In this document: in pieces, positions 47,770 through 56,396 of the stretch | Layout of the letters: each line of letters opens with the position of its first letter | Position numbering within the stretch: the stretch's first letter is position 1 | NCBI GenBank assembly: GCA_036005525.1 | Contig: DASYQM010000003.1 | Coordinates: 1-64,000 of the forward strand | DNA: 64,000 nt | Origin: UBA9676 sp036005525 | GTDB taxonomy: Bacteria > Actinomycetota > Actinomycetes > Streptosporangiales > Streptosporangiaceae | Direction of reading: 5' to 3' | Made by a program: the position numbers and the translations under genes | Notes under the pieces: model-generated | The model's input: the letters and a program-made list of their open reading frames with translations, nothing else | What the model was told of the DNA's origin: nothing | Database searches by the model: none

Positions 47770-48830
47770 GTGAGATTGAAGGCAGCGGCCAGTTCCCGGC
47801 CGGAGACGGCGAGGAGGGGTCAAGGGCCCCGCACCGGGTGATCGGCACTCCCCCGCCCGCCCGTGCCAGGACCCTGCTGGAGACGCCGCCCGAGGAAACC
47901 CCGCCGGAGCGCTGGCTGCCGGCCGAGCCGTCGTCCGACCCGGCTCAGGCGAAGCGCGCCGAGCGCGTCGTGGCCGCGCTGTTCGTGCTGTCGATGCTGG
48001 CCAGCATCGGGTTCATCGCCGCCTACGTGGGGCTGCAGGTGCGCTCGGTCGACGGCACCCTGCGCTCCAACCTGGCCCTGGGAATATCGATGTCGGTCGC
48101 CTTCGGGGCGCTGGCGGTGGGCGCGGTCGTCTGGGTCCGGTACCTGATGCCGAGCGTGGAGCAGACCGAGGAGCGCCATCCGCTCGCGTCGAGCCCCGAG
48201 CAGCGGGCGGAGTTCGAGAAGACCTTCACCGAGGGGGCCGAGGCCAGCGGTTTCATCAAGCGGAAGCTGCTGCGGCGGACACTGATCGCCGCCACAGTGC
48301 CGCTCGCGGTCGCCCCGATCGTCCTGCTGCGCGACCTGGGACCGCAGCCGGGCACGAGCCTGCGCCACACCGTCTGGCGCAAGGGGATGCGCATGCTGGT
48401 CTACGGGCCGAACACCCCGCTGCGTGCGGCCGACTTCGCCATCCCCGGCCAGATGATCACCGTTGTCCCCGAGGGGTTCCAGGACAACCAGGACGCACTG
48501 GCGAAGGCGACCACCATCATCATCAAGTTCGCGCCCGGCCAGCTCCGGCCGCCCACGGTGATGAACTGGACCGTGGACGGCATCGTCGCCTACTCCAAGA
48601 TCTGCACTCACGTCGGGTGCCCGGTCGCGCTGTACGAGCAGACGACCCACCACATTCTGTGCCCCTGCCACCAGTCGACGTTCGACGCGACCCGCGGCGC
48701 CGAGGTGATCTTCGGCCCGGCGGCCCGGCCGTTGCCGCAGCTGCCGATCGGCACCGACGCGCAGGGCTTCCTGATCGCCGAGAGTGACTACCACGAGCCG
48801 GTCGGCCCGAGTTTCTGGGAGCGGGGATGA
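47766..48830 (+). CDS. qcrA: cytochrome bc1 complex Rieske iron-sulfur subunit
   Basis: Carries the [2Fe-2S] cluster that takes electrons from menaquinol. The 354 residues have an acidic, Pro-rich N-terminus (about 1-70) and three TM helices (VVAALFVLSMLASIGFIAAYV, LGISMSVAFGALAVGAVVWV, LIAATVPLAVAPIVLL), as in other actinobacteria. The Rieske domain ligands are CTHVGC (C280, H282) and CPCHQST (C299, H302), with C285-C301 as the structural disulfide. It overlaps qcrC and qcrB by 4 nt each. Confidence 0.96.
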   Translation: MSEIEGSGQFPAGDGEEGSRAPHRVIGTPPPARARTLLETPPEETPPERWLPAEPSSDPAQAKRAERVVAALFVLSMLASIGFIAAYVGLQVRSVDGTLRSNLALGISMSVAFGALAVGAVVWVRYLMPSVEQTEERHPLASSPEQRAEFEKTFTEGAEASGFIKRKLLRRTLIAATVPLAVAPIVLLRDLGPQPGTSLRHTVWRKGMRMLVYGPNTPLRAADFAIPGQMITVVPEGFQDNQDALAKATTIIIKFAPGQLRPPTVMNWTVDGIVAYSKICTHVGCPVALYEQTTHHILCPCHQSTFDATRGAEVIFGPAARPLPQLPIGTDAQGFLIAESDYHEPVGPSFWERG

Positions 48831-50536
48831 CCAAGAGCAAGACCACCGAGGCGCTCGAGACCACCGGCGTCTTCCTGGATGACCGGCTGCGGGCGGCAAA
48901 GGCGACGACCGCGTTCCTGCGGAAGCTCTACCCGGACCACTGGTCGTTCCTGCTGGGCGAGATCGCCCTCTACTCGTTCATCATCCTGCTGCTGACCGGC
49001 ACCTTCCTGACCTTTTTCTTCCAGCCGTCGATGACCGAGGTGATCTATCACGGCACCTACACGCCGCTGCGCGGGGTGCGGATGAGCGACGCCTACGCCT
49101 CCACCCTGAACATCAGCTTCGACGTGCGGGGCGGCCTGCTGATGCGGCAGATCCACCACTGGGCGGCGCTGCTGTTCCTGGCCGCGATCATGGTGCACAT
49201 GCTGCGGATCTTCTTCACCGGGGCATACCGCAAGCCACGCGAGTTCAACTGGCTGATCGGGATCGTGCTGTTCACCCTCGGCTTGTTCGAGGGCCTGTTC
49301 GGCTACTCCCTCCCGGACGACCTGCTGTCCGGGACCGGGCTGAAGATCACCCAGGGGGTGCTGCAGTCGATCCCGATCGTCGGCACCTACGGGTCGTATT
49401 TCCTGTTCGGCGGGGAGTTCCCCGGGCACCTCATCATCCCGCGGCTGTACGTCATCCACATTCTGCTGATCCCCGCGCTGCTGCTGGCGCTGATCTCGGC
49501 GCACCTGTTCTTCATGTTCCACCAGAAGCACACCCAGATGCCCAGCAAGGGCCGCACCAACGCCAACGTGGTCGGCGCCCCGACCTATCCCTACTTCGCC
49601 GCCAAGACCGGCGCGTTCTTTTTCTTCATCTTCGCCGTGCTGGCGCTGCTGTCCACCTTCGCCCAGATCAACCCGATCTGGCTGTTCGGCCCGTACAACC
49701 CCTCCGGCATCACCGCGGGCTCCCAGCCCGACTTCTACATGGGCGCCCTGGAAGGCGCGCTGCGGATCATGCCCGCCTGGGAGTGGAACGTCTTCGGGCA
49801 CACGCTCGCGTTCAACGTGTTCATCCCTGCCCTGGTGCCGCTCGGCATCATCTTCACCGGCGCCGCCCTGTGGCCGTTCCTCGAACAATGGGCCACCGGC
49901 GACAGACGGGAGCACCACGTCAACGACCGGCCGCGCAACGCGCCAACACGGACCGGGGTCGGCATGGCCGCCGTCACCTTCTGGGGAGTGCTGTGGCTCG
50001 AAGGCGCCAACGACATCATCGCCGACCAGCTCCAGATCCCGCTGTTCACGCTGACCTGGATCGCCCGATTCGCCGTCATCCTCGGCCCGATCATCGCCTA
50101 CTGGGTGACCAAGCGGATCTGCCTCGGCCTGCAGCGCAAGGACGCCCACCTGCTCGAGCACGGGGTCGAGACCGGCATCGTCCGCCAGCTGCCCACCGGC
50201 GCGTACGTCGAGGAGACCCGGCCGGTGTCGGAGGATCTCCGGGCGGTCCTGGAGTACAACCAGGTGGGCAGGCCGCAGCTCACCGCGCCGCGGGCGGGCG
50301 AGGACGCCGACGAGGTCCCGGCGCTGGACGCCCGCACGCCCATGGGGAGGGTGCGGACGCGCATTAACCGGGTCCTCACCGAGGGCATCCCGGTCGAGGC
50401 CGACGGGCACGGGGACGGCCATGGGGACGGGCACGCCGCGCCCGCTGCGGTCACCGCCGGCGAGCAGGGAGCCGACCGGCCCGACCGGCCGGAGCGGGAG
50501 CAGGGCGGCACGGACGGCGAGGACACCAGCCACTGA
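48827..50536 (+). CDS. qcrB: cytochrome bc1 complex cytochrome b subunit
   Basis: The 569-residue cytochrome b holds both b hemes and the quinol sites. The N-terminal heme-bearing part has HHWAALLFLAAIMVHMLRIFFTGAYRKPRE, the quinol region GYSLPDDLLSGTGL, and HILLIPALLLALISAHLFFMFHQKHTQ. The later helices end near residue 440. The C-terminal extension (to 569) is hydrophilic and includes a His-Gly-Asp run, GHGDGHGDGH (about 525-534), not part of the conserved fold. It overlaps qcrA by 4 nt and ends the operon. Confidence 0.96.
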   Translation: MTKSKTTEALETTGVFLDDRLRAAKATTAFLRKLYPDHWSFLLGEIALYSFIILLLTGTFLTFFFQPSMTEVIYHGTYTPLRGVRMSDAYASTLNISFDVRGGLLMRQIHHWAALLFLAAIMVHMLRIFFTGAYRKPREFNWLIGIVLFTLGLFEGLFGYSLPDDLLSGTGLKITQGVLQSIPIVGTYGSYFLFGGEFPGHLIIPRLYVIHILLIPALLLALISAHLFFMFHQKHTQMPSKGRTNANVVGAPTYPYFAAKTGAFFFFIFAVLALLSTFAQINPIWLFGPYNPSGITAGSQPDFYMGALEGALRIMPAWEWNVFGHTLAFNVFIPALVPLGIIFTGAALWPFLEQWATGDRREHHVNDRPRNAPTRTGVGMAAVTFWGVLWLEGANDIIADQLQIPLFTLTWIARFAVILGPIIAYWVTKRICLGLQRKDAHLLEHGVETGIVRQLPTGAYVEETRPVSEDLRAVLEYNQVGRPQLTAPRAGEDADEVPALDARTPMGRVRTRINRVLTEGIPVEADGHGDGHGDGHAAPAAVTAGEQGADRPDRPEREQGGTDGEDTSH

Positions 50537-50670
50537 CACCCGCGGGCCGGTTCGGCCGGCCAACCGCGGCGGCGAGCGGCCGTTGACCGCCGGCACCGCG
50601 TGCCTGCGAAGCCCGCTCACGCGCTTGGCCGGCGGCGGTGGCGGGTTCCACCCTGTGGGCGGCGGCCGGC

Positions 50671-51066
50671 TCAGTGCGCGTAGGACCCGCGGTAATACTC
50701 GAAGACGAAGCCGATCGCCGACAGCAGGACGAACAGCATCCCGATCAGGAAGAGCCACCATCCGATCGCCGCGCCGAGCGCCGCGACCGCCGACGACAGC
50801 CCGGTGATCAGCGGCCACCAGCTGTGCGGGCTGAAGAAGCCGAGCTCGCCGGTCCCCTCGCTGATCTCGGCCTGGGTGTTGTCCTCCGGCCGGGGCGGCA
50901 GCCGGCGGCCGGTGAACAGGATGTAGAAGCCGGTGAGGAAGGCCAGCCCCACGGCCAGGGCCAGCGCCGTGGTCCCGGTCGGGTCCTTGGAGAAATACCA
51001 GTAGACGACGTCAGCGGCGGCAAAGAAAGCGGCGCAGCCGACGAACAGGTACCCCTCGACCTTCAT
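50671..51066 (-). CDS. ctaF: cytochrome c oxidase subunit IV (actinobacterial type)
   Basis: A 131-residue small subunit of the aa3 oxidase found only in actinobacteria. Four TM segments are visible (YLFVGCAAFFAAADVVYWYFS, GTTALALAVGLAFLTGFYIL, PLITGLSSAVAALGAAIGWWLFL, IGMLFVLLSAIGFVFEYY), with the conserved RPPRPEDN-like loop between the second and third. It is last in the minus-strand ctaC-ctaD-ctaF run, 58 bp after ctaD. The convergent qcrB end lies 134 bp away, and that gap shows nothing recognisable. Confidence 0.93.
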   Translation of the reverse strand: MKVEGYLFVGCAAFFAAADVVYWYFSKDPTGTTALALAVGLAFLTGFYILFTGRRLPPRPEDNTQAEISEGTGELGFFSPHSWWPLITGLSSAVAALGAAIGWWLFLIGMLFVLLSAIGFVFEYYRGSYAH

Positions 51067-51124
51067 GCGACACCTCCGTCCTGGCGCGGGATCGCGAGCG
51101 CCTGCTCGCCGCGCATGCCCCGGC

Positions 51125-52810
51125 TCACTGTGGCGCCGAAACGGACTTACGCCCGGGCCGCCCCGACTTGATCTGTGGGTAGTGCAGGTCGAAGGCCGGC
51201 CGCTCGGACCGGATGCGCGGGATGGACGTGAAGTTGTGCCGCGGCGGCGGGCAGGACGTCGCCCACTCCAGCGAGTTCGCGTATCCCCACGGGTCGTCCG
51301 CGGTGACCCGCTCGCCGTACCGCGACGTCTTGTACACGTTGTAGATGAAGAAGAGGGTGGACGCGCCGAGGATCCACGAGCCGATGCTGGAGATCTGGTT
51401 CAGCGTAGTCACGTCGGGCGGCAGGAAGGGGTAGTTGGCTATCCTCCGCGGCATCCCCTCGACGCCGAGCCAGTGCTGGACCAGGAACGTCATGTGGAAG
51501 CCGATGAACAGGGTCCAGAAGTGCCAGACCCCCAGCGTGTTGTCCAGCTTCTTGCCGGTGAACTTGGGCCACCAGAAGTAGAAGCCGGCGAACATCGAGA
51601 ACACCACGGTGCCGAACAGGACGTAGTGGAAATGGGCGACGACGAAGTAGGAGTCGGTGACCTGGAAATCCAGCGGCGGCGAGGCGAGGATCACCCCGGT
51701 CAGCCCGCCGAACAGGAAAGTCACCAGGAAGCCGATGGCGAACAGCATCGGCGCCTCGAAGGTCAGCTGCCCGCGCCACATCGTGCCGGTCCAGTTGAAG
51801 AACTTCACCCCGGTCGGCACCGCGATGAGGAACGTCATGAAGGAGAAGAACGGCAGCAGGACGGCGCCGGTGGAGAACATGTGGTGCGCCCACACGGTCA
51901 TCGACAGCCCCGCGATCGCGATGGTGGCGGCCACCATGCCCTTGTAGCCGAACAGCGGCTTGCGGCTGAACACGGGCACCACCTCGGTGATGATGCCGAA
52001 GAACGGGATCGCCACGATGTAGACCTCGGGATGGCCGAAGAACCAGAACAGGTGCTGCCACATGACCGCACCCCCGTTGACCGAGCTGAACACCTGAGCG
52101 CCGAGCTTGCGGTCGATCTCCAGCACCAGCAGCGCCGCCGCCAGCACCGGGAACGCTATCAGCACCATCACGGACGTGAGCAGGATGTTCCAGGTGAAGA
52201 TCGGCATCCGGAACATGGTCATGCCCGGCGCGCGCATGCAGACGATCGTGGTGACAAAGTTGACGCCGCTCAGGATGGTGCCGAAGCCGGACAGGGTCAG
52301 GCCCATGATCCACATGTCGCCGCCGATCCCCGGGGCGTTGATCGAGCTTGTCAGCGGCGAGTACGCGTACCAGCCGAACGCGGCTGCCCCGCCCGGCGCC
52401 ACGAAGCTGGCGAGCAGGATCAGCCCGCCGAAGAGGAACGCGTAGTAGCTGAACAGGTTCAGCCGCGGGAACGCGACGTCCGGCGAGCCGATCTGAAGCG
52501 GCATGATCTCGTTCGCGAACCCGACGAACAGCGGGGTGGCGAACAGCAGCAGCATGATCGTGCCGTGCATCGTGAACAGCTCGTTGTACTGCTGGTCGGA
52601 CACGATGTGGGTGTCCGGCCCGAACAGCTGGGCGCGCATGATCATCGCCATCACGCCGGCGGCCAGGAAGAAGCCGAACGACGTGATCAGGTACAGGTGC
52701 CCGATGATCTTGTGGTCGGTGGTGGACAGCCAGTCGGCGAGGACGGAGCCCTTGCGCGGGTTGCGCGGCGGCGTCACCGGCAGGATCGTCGGTCGTTCGA
52801 GCGTGGTCAC
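51125..52810 (-). CDS. ctaD: cytochrome c oxidase subunit I
   Basis: The 561-residue catalytic subunit reduces O2 at heme a3-CuB and pumps protons. The core contains TMHGTIMLLLFATPLFVGFAN (heme a His), WFFGHPEVYIVAIP (CuB His and the cross-linked Tyr of HPEVY), VWAHHMFSTG (CuB His pair) and HFHYVLFGT (heme a3/a ligands), across twelve TM helices. The GTG start at 52810 overlaps the ctaC stop (GTGA) by 4 nt, so the two are coupled. An upstream extension in the same frame would lie inside ctaC and is not used. Confidence 0.97.
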   Translation of the reverse strand: MTTLERPTILPVTPPRNPRKGSVLADWLSTTDHKIIGHLYLITSFGFFLAAGVMAMIMRAQLFGPDTHIVSDQQYNELFTMHGTIMLLLFATPLFVGFANEIMPLQIGSPDVAFPRLNLFSYYAFLFGGLILLASFVAPGGAAAFGWYAYSPLTSSINAPGIGGDMWIMGLTLSGFGTILSGVNFVTTIVCMRAPGMTMFRMPIFTWNILLTSVMVLIAFPVLAAALLVLEIDRKLGAQVFSSVNGGAVMWQHLFWFFGHPEVYIVAIPFFGIITEVVPVFSRKPLFGYKGMVAATIAIAGLSMTVWAHHMFSTGAVLLPFFSFMTFLIAVPTGVKFFNWTGTMWRGQLTFEAPMLFAIGFLVTFLFGGLTGVILASPPLDFQVTDSYFVVAHFHYVLFGTVVFSMFAGFYFWWPKFTGKKLDNTLGVWHFWTLFIGFHMTFLVQHWLGVEGMPRRIANYPFLPPDVTTLNQISSIGSWILGASTLFFIYNVYKTSRYGERVTADDPWGYANSLEWATSCPPPRHNFTSIPRIRSERPAFDLHYPQIKSGRPGRKSVSAPQ

Positions 52811-53712
52811 TGAGCGCTCCCTGCTGCCTTGCTCTGCGCTAGTTGCTGTGCGCTGATCCACTGGCGGAACTGCGCAGGGGTGACAATCTTCACTACGAAC
52901 AGCATCCTGCTGTGGTAGAGACCGCACAACTCCGTGCAGCGGCCGATAAACGTCCCGGTCCGGGTCGGGGTGACCTCGAAGTGGTTCGGATAGCCAGGGA
53001 TCACGTCGCGCTTGAACTCGAACGGGACGATCCAGAACGCGTGGATGACGTCGGTCGAGGTCAGGTTGAAGCGCACGGTCTCATTGGTCGGGATCACCAG
53101 CTGCGGCAGCTGCCGGGGCGCGCTCCCCGGCGTCCACGGCTGCCCGTTGACCGTCACATGACGGGTCACCGACCCCGGCACCTGGTACTGCGGGTACTGG
53201 AACTGCCAGCTCCACTGGTAGCCGACCACGTTGACCACCACGTCGGGGCTGGCGGACAGCTTGTTGATGTAGTTCTCGTCCCGCGCCGTGAAGTAGAACA
53301 GGACGCCGATCATGATGAACGGCACGATCGTGTAGAGCATCTCGATCGGCAGGTTGTAGCGCACCTGGTACGGCGGCCGGTCCGTGCGCTTGCGGTGGAA
53401 GATGATCGCCCACAGGATCAGCCCCCACACGACCGCCCCGACCGCCCACGCGGCCGCCCAGGAGCCCTGCCAGAGGGTGAGCGCGACCTGGCCCTGCTTG
53501 GTGACGGGGACCGGGAACCCCATCCGGGTGAAGGCGTTGGACGCGCATCCGGCCGTGCCCGCGACGACCGTGGCAAGGACCGCGGCGAGCGGCACCGCGC
53601 GCCGCCACCGGCGGGCTCGTCCCCGGCGTGCTGAACCTGCCGCCGTCTGGCCGGGCGCCAGGCCCGGAACACGCGCGCCCCGACCGCGTGGGGCACTGGG
53701 GGTGGGACTCAC
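52807..53712 (-). CDS. ctaC: cytochrome c oxidase subunit II (lipoprotein, CuA)
   Basis: The 301-residue subunit takes electrons from QcrC into CuA. After a basic N-terminus a lipoprotein signal ends at AGCASN (lipid Cys about 57). Two TM helices follow (AWAVGAVVWGLILWAIIFH, MLYTIVPFIMIGVLFYF), then a cupredoxin domain with VIHAFWIVPFE and the CuA loop GRCTELCGLYHSRM. The GTG start at 53712 has no strong ribosome site. An ACTGT-7-ACAGT dyad lies about 60 bp upstream (53768-53785). It is first of the ctaCDF run. Confidence 0.95.
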   Translation of the reverse strand: MSPTPSAPRGRGARVPGLAPGQTAAGSARRGRARRWRRAVPLAAVLATVVAGTAGCASNAFTRMGFPVPVTKQGQVALTLWQGSWAAAWAVGAVVWGLILWAIIFHRKRTDRPPYQVRYNLPIEMLYTIVPFIMIGVLFYFTARDENYINKLSASPDVVVNVVGYQWSWQFQYPQYQVPGSVTRHVTVNGQPWTPGSAPRQLPQLVIPTNETVRFNLTSTDVIHAFWIVPFEFKRDVIPGYPNHFEVTPTRTGTFIGRCTELCGLYHSRMLFVVKIVTPAQFRQWISAQQLAQSKAAGSAQ

Positions 53713-53903
53713 AGGTTGCCTTCCCAGCGGATGACACCCGGCTGCACGGGCCGGTCACATGGCTCGTCCTACAGACTGTCGTGGAAACAGTATCGTGTGC
53801 CGGGACCGGGCGGGCGGGGACCCCCTGCCGTGTCGGGCCCCCTTGTTGCCATGGTCACCACGGTGAGGCAGCGCCCGCCGCGCGAGGATGAGATGCTAGC
53901 CGC

Positions 53904-54152
53904 ATGACCCCCCCGGCCGACCCGGATCCGGTGCTCGTCATCGACGCACTGGGCCGCAAGTGCCCCATCCCGATCATCATGCTCGCCGGGCGGATCCGCG
54001 AGGTGCCCATCGGGGGGACGATCGCCGTTCTGGCCGACGACCCGGCAGCCAAGACCGACGTCCCGGCCTGGTGCACCATGAAGTCGCAGGAGTTCGTCGC
54101 CATCACCGAGCTGCCCAGCGGCTGGTCCTTCCTGATCAAGCGCAGCTACTAG
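53904..54152 (+). CDS. TusA/SirA-family sulfurtransferase-like protein
   Basis: An 82-residue protein with the TusA signature DALGRKCPIPIIMLAGRI, the Cys near residue 20 being the sulfur carrier, and DDPAAKTDVPAWCTMKSQEFV. Such proteins relay persulfide sulfur, for example to tRNA thiolation; ThiI in this window lacks a rhodanese domain, but a link is speculative. GATGCT ends 6 nt before the ATG, a probable leaderless arrangement. It lies between the oxidase operon and the PfkB kinase gene. Confidence 0.85.
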   Translation: MTPPADPDPVLVIDALGRKCPIPIIMLAGRIREVPIGGTIAVLADDPAAKTDVPAWCTMKSQEFVAITELPSGWSFLIKRSY

Positions 54153-54183
54153 GAGACCGGTCAGGCGCCGCCGGGGGCTGCGG

Positions 54184-55158
54184 TCAGCCGTAGTGGGCGG
54201 CGATCTCGGCGGCCGCCTCCTGGCCGTAGGCGCCCGCGAGCCGTTCGGCGGCCAGCGCCGGCTTGAGCTCGTACTCCTGCGGGCCGTCCGCCTCCAGCAC
54301 CGTCACGGCCACCAGGTTGCCGAGCTGCGCCGCGCGTTCCAGGGACAGCCCCCAGGCGATTGCCGCCAGGAATCCGGCGCGGAAGGCGTCTCCGGTGCCG
54401 GTCGGGTCCGCCTTGCGCTGCTCGGGGACGGGCCCGACCAGCACCGGCGGCTCGCCCGACCGCTCCACCCGGGCTCCGGCTGGGCCGAGCGTGGTTATCC
54501 GCACCCCGACCCGGTCGAGGACCTCCGCGCCGCTCCATCCGCTCTTGCGCTCGATCAGCGCTTCCTCGTACTCGTTGCAGAACAGGTAGGCCGCGCCGTC
54601 GATCAGCCCGCGTACCCGCGGGCCATCGAGCCGGGGCAGCTGCTGCGACGGGTCGGCGGCGAACGGTATGCCGAGCGCGCTGCACTCCCGTGTGTGCGAG
54701 AGCATCGCCTCCGGGTCGCTCGCGCCGATCAGCACAAGATCAAGGCCGCCCTCGCCGGCGGCCAGCGGGGCCAGGTCGATCTCGCCGTCCTCGCTCATCG
54801 CACCCGGGTAGAACGAGGCGATCTGGTTGCCATCGAGGTCGGTGGTGCAGATGAAACGGGCGGTGTGGTGGCGGGTTGACTCGCGCACGCCGGCGCAGTC
54901 CACCCCGTGCTCGCTGAGCCAGTCGTGGTAGGGGCCGAAATCGGGGCCGACCGCACCGACGAGCAGCGGCCGGAGCCCGAGCATGCCCAGGCCGAAGGAG
55001 ATGTTCGCGGCCACCCCGCCGCGCCGGATCTCCAGGGCATCGACGAGGAAGGACAGCGATACCCGGTCGATCTTCTCGGCGATGAGCTGCTCGACGAAAC
55101 GGCCGGGGAACGTCATGAGGTGATCGGTCGCGATCGACCCGGTTACGGCTATGCGCAC
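54184..55158 (-). CDS. PfkB-family carbohydrate/adenosine kinase (AdoK-like)
   Basis: A 324-residue ribokinase-fold kinase close to mycobacterial Rv2202c (adenosine kinase AdoK/CbhK), which sits at the same place in that genome. Motifs: AVTGSIATDHLMTFPGRF at the N-terminus, RRGGVAANISFGLGMLG (about 45-61), and the anion hole/catalytic base DPTGTGDAFRAGFLA (about 247-261). Substrate assignment to adenosine is by synteny and similarity. TAGAGT ends 6 nt before GTG 55158 (leaderless). The tail EYELKPALAAERL also fits the AdoK group. Confidence 0.87.
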   Translation of the reverse strand: MRIAVTGSIATDHLMTFPGRFVEQLIAEKIDRVSLSFLVDALEIRRGGVAANISFGLGMLGLRPLLVGAVGPDFGPYHDWLSEHGVDCAGVRESTRHHTARFICTTDLDGNQIASFYPGAMSEDGEIDLAPLAAGEGGLDLVLIGASDPEAMLSHTRECSALGIPFAADPSQQLPRLDGPRVRGLIDGAAYLFCNEYEEALIERKSGWSGAEVLDRVGVRITTLGPAGARVERSGEPPVLVGPVPEQRKADPTGTGDAFRAGFLAAIAWGLSLERAAQLGNLVAVTVLEADGPQEYELKPALAAERLAGAYGQEAAAEIAAHYG

Positions 55159-55289
55159 GGCGGCACTCTAGGCGATAGGCGCGCCCGGCCGCATTGGGTG
55201 CGGCCACAGCGCCGGTACGCGGGATCGGTGGCGGCCACTGCAGCCGGTACCCACTGGCCCCATCGGACGCGGGCGGGCGTGGTGGGACC

Positions 55290-55640
55290 TTAGTGGAACG
55301 AGTCGCCGCAGGCGCAGGACCCGCTCGCGTTGGGATTGTCGATCGTGAAGCCCTGCTTCTCGATCGTGTCGATGAAGTCGATGGTGGCACCGGTGAGGTA
55401 CGGGGCACTCATCTTGTCGGTCACGACGTGCACGCCCTCGAACTCGGCGTCGATGTCGCCGTCGATCTCACGCTCGTCAAAGTACAGCTGGTAACGCAGA
55501 CCCGAGCAGCCGCCCGGCTGAACAGCGATGCGAAGCCGCAGGTCGTCGCGGCCTTCAGCGGTCAAGAGGCTGCTCACCTTGGCTGCTGCCGCGGAGGTGA
55601 GGATGACACCCTGGGCTGTCGCCTCGTCCTGAACCGTCAT
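55290..55640 (-). CDS. HesB/IscA-family iron-sulfur cluster insertion protein
   Basis: A 116-residue A-type carrier that delivers Fe-S clusters to apoproteins. The three family cysteines are present: PGGCSGLRYQL (about 45) and SGSCACGDSFH at the end. VILTSAAAAKVSSLL opens the fold. I start at ATG 55640 with GGGAG nine nt upstream; an ATG at 55658 is also in frame. The gene is upstream of the adoK-like kinase, as Rv2204c is near Rv2202c. It probably serves the Rieske and other Fe-S proteins. Confidence 0.92.
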   Translation of the reverse strand: MTVQDEATAQGVILTSAAAAKVSSLLTAEGRDDLRLRIAVQPGGCSGLRYQLYFDEREIDGDIDAEFEGVHVVTDKMSAPYLTGATIDFIDTIEKQGFTIDNPNASGSCACGDSFH

Positions 55641-55821
55641 ATGGGTTAGCTCCCGCATCGGACTGCCGCCGTGACGACGGCTCTTGCTGGTCTCTCAACA
55701 CAACCATAGGGCGTCCGGAATCATTCCGGGGACATAGGGGCCCTCTTGGCACAAACGATTGCCGCGGTCTGTGCCGCGAAACTAGGTGGCGAGCCAGGTC
55801 ACGGCCGCCAAGGGCCGCCGA

Positions 55822-56394
55822 TTACAGGCCGGGCGCGCCCCACACCGGGAACCACCGGCCCAGGTCCGCCTCGATCTTCAGGTCCGCGCCCACCGCGCCC
55901 CGCACCTGGAGCTCCAGCGCGTTGTCGCGGCGCTCGTCCCCCAGCGGCGCGAACGGGTAGAACGTGCCCCGCTTGTACAGGTAGACGATGCCCAGCCGCC
56001 GCCCGGACTCGCCCCGGAAGCTGACCAGGGTGCAGAGCAGCTGCGGACCGAAGCCACCGTCCACCAGCGAGGAGTTCACGGCGTGCAGGTCGGTGACGAG
56101 CGCCTCAACATCATCGGCGGCGTGGCGGCAGACCAGCCAGGTGAACCCGTAGCTGTCGTTGGTGACCTCCACCTGGCCAGCCTCGGAGCCCATGCTCAGC
56201 AGCTCACGGACATCCCTCTCGATGTCGCTGAACGCGCGGCCTTCCGCCGCCCGGAAGCACACCGAGCCGGTGCCGGTCGGGACCAGTCCCATCGCGGCCT
56301 GCAGGGTGATGGCGGCGGTCGGCACCGCGAAGAGGTCGTCCAGCTTCGGTGGGACCGGCTTGGTCCGGCCGAGCAGGGTGTCGAGGAATCCCAC
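55822..56394 (-). CDS. pspAB: PspA-associated protein PspAB
   Basis: A 190-residue soluble protein named for its place in actinobacterial psp operons: MGFLDTLLGRTKPVPPKLDDLFAVPTAAITLQAA... opens with the family motif, and NDSYGFTWLVCRHAADDVEALVTDLHAVN lies mid-protein. Molecular function is not known. It starts 2 bp after the htpX stop and is certainly co-transcribed with it. The gene is last in the pspA-pspAA-htpX-pspAB run. The 163-bp gap to the HesB gene shows nothing recognisable. Confidence 0.88.
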   Translation of the reverse strand: MGFLDTLLGRTKPVPPKLDDLFAVPTAAITLQAAMGLVPTGTGSVCFRAAEGRAFSDIERDVRELLSMGSEAGQVEVTNDSYGFTWLVCRHAADDVEALVTDLHAVNSSLVDGGFGPQLLCTLVSFRGESGRRLGIVYLYKRGTFYPFAPLGDERRDNALELQVRGAVGADLKIEADLGRWFPVWGAPGL

Positions 56395-56396
56395 GG

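Noticed and set aside
53768..53785. ACTGT-7-ACAGT dyad upstream of ctaC as an operator
   Set aside because: Five-bp arms occur easily by chance, and no known regulator site matches; it is noted only in the ctaC entry.
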